DNA from: Auxenochlorella pyrenoidosa
Taxonomy: Eukaryota > Chlorophyta > Trebouxiophyceae > Chlorellales > Chlorellaceae
Assembly: GCA_001430745.1 (NCBI GenBank)
Contig: KQ481950.1
Span: 126,462-138,362 of the forward strand
DNA: 11,901 nucleotides
Direction: 5' to 3'
Part shown: positions 1 through 8,800 of the stretch, piece by piece
How the letters are laid out: the number at the start of each line of letters is the position of its first letter
How positions within the stretch are numbered: position 1 is the first letter of the stretch
The notes under the pieces: model-generated
What the model saw: the letters and a program-made list of their open reading frames with translations, nothing else
Told to the model about the DNA's origin: nothing
Database searches by the model: none
Made by a program: the position numbers and the translations under genes

Positions 1-38
1 CGCGCGCCCCCCCCNCCCCCCCCCCCCTCGCTTTGCAG
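1..38 (+). other. Intron 3' end with poly-C run containing an N
   Basis: A cytosine run from about position 7 to 27, interrupted by an N at 15, followed by TTTGCAG, reads as the polypyrimidine tract and acceptor of the intron before the first visible exon. The N marks a base that was not resolved, so homopolymer lengths in this assembly should be treated with care. Confidence 0.7.
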
Positions 39-915
39 GGGCTCGTGGAGGGTGGGCAGCTGCAGCGCCCGGCCTGGCTGAACCTGGCGGTGCATGTGGT
101 CAACTCTGTTGTGGCCTGGCTCGACCTGCTGATAGGTGGGGCAGGGGCCGAGGGGCCGGCTGTGAGGCCTGCAGGCTGGCCGCTGGCAGCTCTGCCGCAG
201 CGCATCGGCAGCCTGCTGTTTGTGAACACCTGGCCGCCTCGAGCACGGGCCGCTGGTTGGCCCTCGCACCTGCTGCCGGCCCCGCTGGCTGCCAAAAAGC
301 CCTGCCGTAACCACAGCCTCTGACCTCCAAGCCCCTCCACCCCCCTACAAACACGCACACACACACGCCTGCAGTGGAGGAGCGCTCGTTCCACGGCAGC
401 AGCCGCCACCTGGCGCTGCTCTTTGCGGTGGCCTACTGCACCTGGCTGCTGGTGGTGCGGAACTTCTTCGGAAAGGTGCGGGGGTGCTGTGCGCGCCACT
501 TTTGTGTCCCCATGCGCCCTGCCACGCATGTGGCGGCAACTGGCGCCGGGGCTGTGGGCGCCGGCTGCCTGGCCGAACGGTGTGCGGCTCAGGGGCAGCC
601 CGCGCGCGCGTGCGCGCTCGCGCCGCACCCTCTGCCCACCCACTGCCACCACCACCGCCCCCCTTGCTGCAGTTCCCGTACCCCATCCTCAACAAGCTGC
701 CCTTCCCGCTCGGCTTCCTGGGCTTTGTGCTGCTGGGCTTCCTTGTCGTGCTGGGCACCTTCCAGCTGGGCAAGTCGGTCAAACGTTTGACCAACCTGGC
801 CCTGGACCGGCTGCTGCTCGGGGGAGATGGCGGCGGCGGCAGCGGCAGCGGCGACGCACCCGCCCAGCGCAGCAACGGGCGGCACGGCGCCGCAGCAAAA
901 GACAAGGAGCAGTGA
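39..915 (+). CDS. AIG1/FAR-17a family multi-pass membrane protein, 3' part (three exons)
   Basis: Exons at 39-135, 375-475 and 673-915 (stop TGA 913-915) join in frame to give 146 residues; the 5' part is outside the window. Introns start GTGGGG (136) and GTGCGG (476) and end in GCAG, with matching phases. Seen: PAWLNLAVHVVNS, a hydrophobic segment with AYCTWLLVVRNFFGK, then FPYPILNKLPFP and a further membrane segment (GFVLLGFLVVLGTFQLGK), ending in a Gly/Ser-rich charged tail. The order WLN...H...N, Y..W, YP.L matches the C-terminal half of the human AIG1/ADTRP family. In those proteins a threonine and a histidine are needed for hydrolysis of fatty acid esters of hydroxy fatty acids. The His codon at 93-95 appears to correspond to that histidine; the threonine would be upstream and cannot be seen. 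Family placement is fairly sure. Hydrolase activity is inferred. Probable location is the ER or another internal membrane. Confidence 0.82.
348..374 (+). repeat. CA-rich tract before a splice acceptor
   Basis: An imperfect CA dinucleotide run (348-367) lies directly before the GCAG acceptor at 371-374 in the second visible intron of the AIG1-like gene. It takes the place usually held by a plain pyrimidine tract. A similar tract precedes an acceptor in the transporter gene at about 10488-10536. Confidence 0.6.
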
Positions 916-1549
916 GCGAGCGTTTGACAGGTCGCACCGGCCACCGCTGCCTGGTTTGCACCTGCATCGCAAGCGCCTCTGCCCCCATCGCTGCCGCCTT
1001 GGCCATTGCCTGCTCTGGCATGCAAAGACTACACTGCGGTCCCCTCCGTACCACCCTGCTCCCTCGCACCGCTCACTCTTTTGTTGGGCGCCAGCAGCGC
1101 CGCCTGTGCACCCTGTGCGCTGCTCAAAGCTGCCCCCACTCTGTACATGGGTCTCCAACCCCCCTGCTGTGGCGCTGATTTCATTCCTGCACCCACCCCT
1201 GCCCACTGCCCGTCCCCTTGACAGCTGAGCTGAGCTGATCGACACACTTGTGCATACGAGAGACGCGAATGGAGACGCAAAGCACTGCGCTGCATGGCTT
1301 CGACAAGCCCGAGCACAGGGCGGTGGTGGACTCTCTGCAATTGCACTGGCAGCGTTTGCCCTTCCGACCGGCCACATCCTTGCTTGCTTCAACCTCCTGG
1401 CATTGCTGATTCCTGGGCCAAAGCATGAATTAAATGGGGCTAGGCAGCGGGGATGAAAAGGAGGCCTACGGATCGCACAAGATCAGACACAGAGGGGAGG
1501 GGGAGCGGGGCGTGCGTTGCGTCGCAAAAATTTCGGTGGGAAAGGCACC

Positions 1550-1768
1550 ATGGCGAAGGTGAAAAAATGGCTGTGCTTTGCTGTTCTCAGCTTGGATGGG
1601 CATGGGCACTCCGCTAGTGGGGCTGTCGGAGCGGAGAAAACCGGCAGATGGCTCTGGCAGCAGGGGCAGATCAGCATCGGCAGGTGGAAAAAAATGGCTC
1701 GTCCGCTAGAGCGTGCAAGCAACGAGAGTCGGCCAGAGAGGGGCCGCCTACGGGCGGGCCCAGCTTGA
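1550..1768 (+). CDS. Possible small ORF, 72 residues, unrecognised
   Basis: An ATG at 1550 sits in a favourable eukaryotic start context (GGCACCATGG). The product begins MAKVKKWLCFAVLS, a basic then hydrophobic stretch resembling a weak signal or membrane anchor, and continues into a basic Gly/Arg/Ser-rich tail. No family is recognised. It lies in a purine-rich convergent intergenic stretch, where chance ORFs are common, and the tail composition simply follows the local base skew. It is included only because of its start context; most likely not a gene. Confidence 0.12.
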   Translation: MAKVKKWLCFAVLSLDGHGHSASGAVGAEKTGRWLWQQGQISIGRWKKMARPLERASNESRPERGRLRAGPA

Positions 1769-2289
1769 AATAAGTTAGCAGGGAGGGGCGCGACAGCAAA
1801 TCAACTAGGCAAACAGAGCAAGCAACGGGGGGTCGTACACGGGCGCAGCGAGGGAATCGAGAAAGGGGTTTGACACTGGGGCTGAGACGGGATTGGCAAA
1901 GACTTTGGAAGGTAACAGGGGGCGAGAGGGAGGTCTGGGGCCCCTGCCCGGCACGGGGGAGTGGATGCAAGGGAGCGGTGCAGCATGCATGCGAGGACGA
2001 CGAGAGGGATGAAAGCACAGGAGGTGAGAAAGGGAGTGATGGAGGAGGCAAAAGAAGGGGGGGAGGACTGGGAGGGTACAGCGCAAGCGCGAGCTAGGAG
2101 TAAGGATCGAGAGCCACTTCCGGGAGGGTGGCAGAACGAAATGGGCAGGGTCGAGTCCGGTCCAAAGCAGGGCGTCGAATGGGCGGTATGCATGGCATGC
2201 TGAATGTCACCAAACGGAGCGGGGGCACGCCTCGCAGTGCGTGGGGGGGGAAGGCTCAGCAGAAGCAGGGGGCGATGCTGGGCGATGGG

Positions 2290-2309
2290 CGCCTGCCGGC
2301 CGGCAGGCG
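2290..2309. repeat. Perfect 20-bp GC palindrome with overlapping alternative hairpin
   Basis: Bases 2290-2299 (CGCCTGCCGG) are the exact reverse complement of 2300-2309. In addition GGCGCCTGC at 2288-2296 can pair with GCAGGCGCC at 2311-2319, giving a second mutually exclusive hairpin. It lies about 160 bases past the stop codon of the minus-strand coiled-coil gene and may be transcribed in its 3'UTR. Function unknown. Confidence 0.75.
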
Positions 2310-2470
2310 TGCAGGCGCCGTCCACTGCGCCAGCCACCGTGTCTTATTTGGTGCCGCAGCGTGCGGCGACTGGATGGCACACGGCAGGTTAAGGTGCTGT
2401 GGCAGCAGCGTGCGGCTGAAGCAGCTGCAGCGCGTGGCATGCAGGCCGCGCTGCCAGCCGGGCAGAGTGC

Positions 2471-3984
2471 TCAGGGCAGGCGCAGGGCGCCGCGCAGGGC
2501 GGGCCGCGGCGCCGCCTCCTGCCCCGCCTGCTGCTGCTGCCGCTGGCGCTGCTGCCAGGGGTGGGCGGGGTGCAGGCACTGCCCCTCCATCATATCAAAC
2601 ACAGCCGTGCCGCCCTGGCTGGAGCCCAGCTGCAGCTCGGCAAGCAGCCGGTCCCGCTCGGCCGTCATGAGCTGCAGCTGCTCCCGCAGCCGCAGCACCT
2701 CGTCTTGCTCCCGCCGCAGCGCGCTCTGCAGGCTCTGCACCTGCGCGTGCGCCGTCACGGCGTCGGCATGGGCCAGGTAGAGGTCACGCGCCGCGCTGTG
2801 GGTGCGCGACGCCGCGCCGCTGGCGGCGGTGGGGCTGCCGCGCGTGCTGCCGCCCGCGGCGCTGCTGCTGCCCGCGGCTGGTCCAGCCCCCAGGTGGTGC
2901 CCCAGCAGGCTGGAGGCGGCGGAGATGACAGAGTTGGAGAGCTCCGGCTCGCCGCCGGCGTCCTCGGCGCCGCCAGCGGCAGCGGCGGCGGCGGCGGCGC
3001 CGGCTGAGGGCTCCACAAAATCGACAGAATGGGCGCGGCGGTGTGCGGCGCGGCGCGAAAGCCTGCAAGGAGGGCGGAGGTGGACGGGAGGGAGGGGTGA
3101 GTTGTGGAGCAATGTGGAGATGCGAGGAGGCAGCCTGCTTGGACGGTGGCACGAGCCTGGCTAGCCAGCGTTGGGGGTTGACTCATCAGGGGGAGGCGAG
3201 CAAACAAGCTTGCAGGAAGAAAAATACAGAACAACCGGCTGGGCTGGCGGCCAAATATGCAGGGTTTGTCAGAGGAAAGGTGTTCAGCCCCCCTGCACGG
3301 GCTGCGGCGTCGGGCAGCGCCTGCCATACACCCACGTGGGTGCTTCCGGCCACCTGCCCAGGCAGGCGTCCTGGCACGTCAGAAACGCCCTCCCTGCCTG
3401 CTACTCACTGGAAGGGTATGCGTACGGGCTCGGAACCCCCGCTGGAGGCGGCGTGCGGCGATGAGGTTGCGGATTTGGTGCCCACCGGCACAGCTGTGGC
3501 TGCGCTCGCCTGCCGCAGGTTGCCGTGGCTCTTGGACCGCAGCATGCCCGCACCCTTGCCGCCCTTGATGCCCAGCTTCAGCTTGGGCAGCTGGGGGAGC
3601 TGGGGCGCGGAGCGCTCGCGGCGCAGAGCTGCGCGGCGGTGCGGGGGGGTTGTCGGGCACGTGAGCCAGCGCGTGCGGGCGTCGACGGGGACTCAGGGCA
3701 AGCAGGCCTCGACCACCCGGTTGCCGCCCTCCGGCAGCCCGAACATACATCCCGAGCACACCTGCTGCCAGGGGCGACTCCAGCGGCGCTGCCTGCTCGG
3801 GTCGCCCGGTGCTGGCGGGGGAGGTGGCGTCTCCGCCCTCCCCGCCCGCCCGCAGCACGCTGGAGGGGCTGTCTTGGGCGGGTTGGAAGCCAACCTGGCG
3901 CCGGACCGTCTTGGTGCTTGACGAGAGCTTGAGCGGGGCGAGGCTGTCGGCCAGGCCCTCTCGCTCCTCGTGGGCCTGCAGCAT
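2471..3984 (-). CDS. Low-complexity protein with a C-terminal coiled coil, unrecognised (three exons, 5' end uncertain)
   Basis: Minus-strand exons 3984-3762, 3628-3409 and 3062-2471 join with phases 1 and 2 into 344 residues. Donors are GTGTGC (3761) and GTGAGT (3408); both introns end in GCAG. No domain family is recognised. Residues 1-75 are Ser/Pro-rich. The middle exon is basic (LPKLKLGIKGGKGAGMLRSK, then SHGNLRQAS), and RSKSHG resembles a basophilic kinase or 14-3-3-type site. An eight-Ala run follows. Residues about 239-292 form a clear coiled coil with heptads (RREQDEVLRLREQLQ, AERDRLLAEL), then a Gln-rich tail. The coil suggests dimerisation or scaffolding; that is inference. The ATG at 3984 is the first in frame, but the frame stays open to 4080 with protein-like sequence (VNTFIPLRSTPGQRSK), so an upstream exon carrying the true start is likely. 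The first intron depends on my choice of splice sites. Confidence 0.62.
2971..3004 (-). repeat. GGC/GCC trinucleotide repeat encoding poly-alanine
   Basis: A near-perfect run of GCC/GCG-type triplets inside the last exon of the coiled-coil gene encodes eight consecutive alanines. Such trinucleotide runs are typical of GC-rich algal genes and are prone to length variation. Confidence 0.8.
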
Positions 3985-4762
3985 CTTGCTGCGCTGCCCA
4001 GGTGTGCTCCGAAGCGGAATGAAGGTGTTGACAAGTGGTGGTCGACTGGCCAGCAGACGTGGGATGGTGGCTCCGAGCTGCTACAGATGATCAGCGGGCC
4101 GATGTGCGGCTCGACACCTGTATCGCTCCCAATTGGCTTCAGTGATCACCTGCTGGGCACCTTGGCCCAGAAGGGGCTGGCTGCAGCACCAGCCTTCCGG
4201 GGGCGCGGGCGCTCGGCCGCTGCCTATGACCACACTCGACCGGAACAGTCAAAAATTGCTCAAAACAACACGCAAGAGGGCATGACCAGGTCCACAGGCG
4301 ATCGGGGGTGCCGCAAACCTGGGTGGCCCACAGCTGCCGGGCAGCGGCTCTCGCACCTGCTGCGTGGTCCGGGACGCAGGTAAGCTCCGCTACAAAAAGC
4401 CAAGTCCATGCATCCTTCAGACAGAACACCAGTTCTTCAGTGAGTTTGCACAATCCAACAGGGGGGATGTCACTCAGTGCCTATCAGCGGCCGCCCCGCT
4501 CCGCCGATTTCGTGCATGTACCGCCCATCTTCTTCGAATCACCGGCAGCAAATGTTGGCAGCGTCGCCCGCCCAACTTTTGTGGCAAATTTCGCGTGAGC
4601 TTGTAGTTTGCTCCTGATCATATATGTCTGAATTTGCCCTGGTGTTGTTCCAGTGGATGCTGCTGGTCGGCGGCCAGGTTTGTGTGGCGGCTGCCCGCTG
4701 GGGTCAATTGTGCGGCAAATCTGGACAGCCAGTGTTGAAATGCACGATCCTGGCCAAAGTTC

Positions 4763-4784
4763 CAAGCCACTCAAGCCACTCAAG
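4763..4784 (+). repeat. Short tandem direct repeat
   Basis: The 9-mer CAAGCCACT occurs twice head to tail (4763-4771 and 4772-4780), followed by CAAG, the start of a third copy. It lies in the divergent intergenic region; no function is evident. Confidence 0.7.
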
Positions 4785-5301
4785 TCTCCAAAAGTCAGTC
4801 GCGGGTAAATGGAGTGGGCGGCAGCAGACACTGCCCGGTTCAGGACACTCCACCATTTGCGTGGCATGTGAGCAGCCAATCCTTTGTGGCTAGGTCAGCG
4901 CGGCATGCGGCAGCTCAACCATGATTCTCCATCTATCTTGAAGTCGGCTTCCTCTTCCGCGGACCACAAGCAAGGGTATCGCACAGCACCCAGCAGCCTT
5001 TCCTCGCTTGTGCCACGGGCGCTCAGGCCGCCTCACGCTGCGCTGCCCTGCCGCCGCGTGCTGCCAGGGAAGGCTCCATTCCGCCTGGCCCCTCCTCCAT
5101 TGCGGGTTGCGCCACTACATTCATGACGACCTGTAGGAGCTGGAAGACGGCGAGGTGCCTCTGAGAGATGCATCAGTCCGCACCGACACACCTAGGGCTG
5201 CCGCTTCTCCACCACCCTGCCGCTGCGTGCAACCAGCATGGGCTGCAGTTGGGACAGGCCTCCCCGACGTCACGGAATTGCTGCACCCGGCAGGACTGAT
5301 G

Positions 5302-5319
5302 CCCCATGGTACCATGGGG
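5302..5319. repeat. Perfect 18-bp palindrome
   Basis: CCCCATGGT at 5302-5310 is exactly the reverse complement of 5311-5319. It lies in the divergent intergenic region, about 490 bases upstream of the proposed MYND-gene start. It could be a dimer-type protein binding site or a chance palindrome. Confidence 0.7.
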
Positions 5320-5809
5320 TGGAAGTGTGCGCGAGCATATGCAGCCGCAGCCACGTACGTCAGCACCTCGCACAAGACCCCCACCCCGTGGTTGGCAGCA
5401 TAAGGCGAGGCGCTGGTTAGGCGGCGCACAAGCCAAAGCTGCACACAAAAGCATGCCATGCATGCTGCATGACCTTGGTCTGGACAAGCAAGCACTGCAG
5501 AGACACAGGCTTGCTGGAAACTGGCGGAGGGCTCACTGCTGAACCCAGCAGTCAGATGAACAGCAGCTGGGTGCAGGCAGGGACAAGTTGAGAGGGTTGC
5601 TAGGGCATGTCACAGTTGACTTTTAGTCACGGTTGCAGCGTGAGCACCTGCGACTGGAAAACAGGCGTGTCAAGCACATCGGCCTCAGCACGGCGACGCT
5701 GCGTGCGCTGCACCTCGGACGCATGAGACTGAAGTCCCTGCCACCCTCCCCCGCACCCCCAGACCCCTGCTCATGCTCTGCTGCCCAGCCCAGATCTCTC
5801 CTGCTCATC

Positions 5810-8800
5810 ATGGCTCCGCCCTGGGACGCTGTCTGCAGCGGTTTTGGCGCTCTGTCCAGGCGCTTAGAGGCCCGACCTCTCGAGGCTTCCGATCATGCGG
5901 GGATCCAGGCGGCCGCGAAGGACTGCCACATTCTTGCCGCAGAGGCCCTGCAGGAGCGGCAGCCCACTCGCAGCGAACAAGCAGAGCTGCTGGGGTGAGG
6001 CCTGCCGCTGCCCTTGCAAGTTGCTGCCTGTGCAAGAGCAGTGCAGCGTTTCCTACACTCGGCTCCCTGGCATGTGCAGGATGCTGCGCAGGCTTGGCCG
6101 TGCCGTGGAGGCATTTGACGCCGCACTTGTGCCGCAGCTGAGCAGCCCCGCGTCCCTGCTGATCGGCGGCCCCCCAGCCGGCTGCTGATGCTCTTCCATG
6201 CCGGCCTCTCCGCCAGTTGTGCCGCTGCGCACGTATTGGACTGGCTCGGGCTGGACAGCCGCCGCAGGGAGGGCCTGCTCGGCTGCTGCAAGCTCGCACT
6301 GGGAAGCGGGCGGCTGGTGGCAGAGCACGCGCCCGCTGCCCTGCAGACTGCGGCCTCCTCGTGGCCCCCCGGCGAGGCACACGCATACCAGGGTTTGCTC
6401 ACTAATGCTGTGTGCGCCCAAGCATCCCTTCTAACCCTCTGCTTGGGCCTCGGCTCTGGTTGCCGGCTCGGCGCTGCCGCGGGCGGGCCCGCCCTGCCAC
6501 GGGCGCTCACGCCCTGGGTGCACACAGTTGCGCAGTTTCTGCTGGCCGTCCCGGCATGTGAGTGCAGCGGTTGCGGCTATAGCTCCGCAAAACGGGGCCG
6601 TTCAGCCCGTGCCATTCCCCTTTGATCCCCACCTGCTCGCTGCGCCCAGCTGGGGCACAGACGCCTGCCCAGCTACCCTCCTCGCTGCAGCCAAGGCGCT
6701 GGGCCCGCTGGGCCTGCCCCCAGGCTTCGTGACCATCCTTTTCGCGCTTGATGGGCAGCACCCACATGATGCCAAGATGCTCCTGGCGGACACCGCCGCC
6801 GCGCGCAGCCTACTGTCGCTGCTGCTGCGCAGCCTCAGCAAGGCGGCCGTGGCCCTGCGCCTACCGCCCGACAGGCGCCCAGAGGCCTTCAGCCTGCCAG
6901 CAGTGTCCGGGCTGCTGCGCTTCCTGGCCCGCTGCAGCATCGTGCCGGTGCTGGTCCAGCACCTGCAGTCCCTGGATGGCCCCGCCCTGCTGCGCCTGCT
7001 GCGCAGCGTGACATGCACGCTGGAGCGCCTCCTGCTGGAGCGCCCGGCAGGGCAGGACCCCCAGCAGGACCTGCAAGACCAGGCAGCTGCAGCGGCCCTG
7101 GTCCACCAGCTGGCTGTTGCGGCAGTGGAGCGCCAGCAACGGGCAGAGGCAGAGGCAGCCGTCCTGCCGCTGTCAGCCCTGCTGCCGGAGGTCGCAGCGC
7201 TCGTCAATGCAGCATGCGGGGCGGAGAGTGTGCGGGACAGCGAGGAACCGCTGCGGCTGCTGTTCCGCAGCTGGGCGCCCCTGCTGCAGCCGCGCATACT
7301 AGCACCCAGCTGCCCAGAGTCCGAGCCAGGCCCCCCGCTGCCAGACAAGTTTGTTGCCGCCAGCCATGCGCTGCGCGCCCTCCCTACCCTGGCAGAGGCA
7401 GCTCAGAAGCTGCAGCATCTCGCTCCACACCTGGCAGCAGCTGTGCTCGTCATTGCCGAGGCCGCAATCACCGCTTGTATGATGGACATGCAGGGCTCTG
7501 CGCAGCTGGACAGCGCCGCCCTGGCAGTGGATCAGGCAGGGGCTCCTGCTGCTGCCGCCGCTGCAGGAACCCTGCAAGGGGCAGTCTGTCGGTGTGCCCA
7601 CTGGGCTGCCAGCAACGTGGCTCGCTTCCAGTCGCTGTCGCCCCACGTCGATGATCCCGTGCTTGCCCTCGTGGAGCTGGCCACAAGAGCGTTCCAGGCA
7701 GCAGTGTGCTTGCACGTGCACGTGCCCGGCGACCTGCTCGACAGGCGCGCAGTCCAGCCATCTAGCCGACACGGGAAGGGTGCACCTCCGTCATGCAGTG
7801 GTTACTTCCGTGCAGGCGACTCGAGTGTGAGGCATGCGTGAGGTTCGTAATGAGCTGCCGCCCGGCTCCTGCCATGTTGCCCCTGCAGGCGGCTGCAGTG
7901 CCTGTGTGCATCGCACTGGCAGGCAGCGCGTGCGCTGCTGCTGTGCCCCGGCTGTATGGAGCGGCTGTTGCAGCACCCAGACGGTCGAGCAAACACCGCG
8001 GCCTTCCTGCTGGTCGCAGCTGCTTTCGGTCCGCCTGCAGTCAGCAGCAGCCAGGAGCTGCTCAGCTGCGTGGGCAGCTTGCTGCGCGCTATATCGCAGG
8101 CAGGCTCAGGCTTGGGCGTTTGAGATGGGGTGGGGTGGGGTGAATGGGCATGCGGGTGTGGGTGTGGGGGGGTGGATGGGGAGGGGGGGCTGTGTTGAGG
8201 TGGGGCTTGAGCGATTGGCGACAGCTCCACAAATGATGTGTGAGCAGTTCCTGACCCCGAGGCGTCCTCTCTGTTTCTTGGCTTCTTTTCGCACCTGCAG
8301 GGATCCTTAGACCCTCCCTGGTTGGAATCGGTGCTGGTCCACGCGAGAGGCGCCCCGCGCCTGACTGCCAGCCTGCTGACCGGCGGGGAGCTGTCGGCCC
8401 TGCTGGAGGCAGCACAAGCGGGTTCCACCCATGGCGGCGACTGGCAGGCCGTTGCTGACGCAGCACACAGCGTGCTGCTTTCGCTGCTCCGGGATGCAGC
8501 CACGGTCATGTGCCCTGGCGGCTGGCCGCTGGAAGGCAGCAGACCGGGTGGCAGTCAGGAACTGCAGGCGGCTGCGCATCGCTTGGCCGCCTCGCTGTCC
8601 GCTCTGCAAGGTGCGCCGGCGATTACTCTAGAAGCCCTCTGCAGCACCGTGCCAGACGCTGCGCGGCTGGCGGCAGCGCTGCAGGCGCACTGTGATGTGG
8701 TGGACTCAGATCCCGAGCAGCAGCAGGCAGTGCAGCTGGAGCTGGCACAAGCGGCTGTCGCGCAGTCCAGCTGTGCCTACCAGGCATGCCCAAACCTGGC

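Larger units (their letters stand above)
916..2470. other. Convergent intergenic / 3'UTR region without a convincing gene
   Basis: The stop codons of the plus-strand AIG1-like gene and the minus-strand coiled-coil gene face each other across 1555 bases. Open frames here lack a recognisable domain and show repetitive or compositionally skewed translations. From about 1480 to 2130 the plus strand is strongly purine-rich (long G/A runs), so every frame there is biased to Gly, Glu, Arg or their reverse-strand Pro/Ser/Leu equivalents. I could not find a TGTAA polyadenylation signal of the green-algal type by eye for either gene. Much of the region may be long 3'UTR. A short ORF at 1550-1768 and a palindrome at 2290-2309 are listed separately. 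Confidence 0.55.
3985..5809. other. Divergent intergenic / promoter region, possibly with unrecognised 5' exon
   Basis: This stretch separates the minus-strand coiled-coil gene from the plus-strand MYND gene. Bases 3985-4080 are probably still coding on the minus strand, since the frame is open up to the stop codon at 4081-4083. Further left-end exons of that gene may lie between 4090 and 4250, where a second minus frame reads SLKPIGSDTGVEPHIGPLII. From about 4230 to 4960 GC content drops visibly, with A/T-richer patches such as TGATCATATATG at 4616-4627, as expected of a promoter region. Both strands carry moderate ORFs (for example 4624-4893 plus and 5121-5495 minus), none with a recognisable domain or convincing splice structure. 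Confidence 0.5.

Noticed and set aside
100..2337. Many long open frames on both strands over and beyond the AIG1-like gene
   Set aside because: GC-rich sequence has few stops; these translations are Arg/Pro/Ala-rich or repetitive, lack domains, and conflict with the spliced model.
4270..4380. Possible further exons of the coiled-coil gene in 4139-4453 on the minus strand
   Set aside because: Candidate donors exist (for example near 4157), but none gives a phase that joins to the exon open at 4080 without a stop.
5121..5495. Minus-strand 124-codon ORF in the divergent intergenic region
   Set aside because: Its composition is moderately protein-like, but the opposite strand is equally open, no domain is recognisable and no flanking exon was found.
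6602..7348. Minus-strand 248-codon ORF opposite the MYND gene
   Set aside because: Ser/Arg-rich mirror of Leu/Ala codons in the sense exon; no independent evidence.
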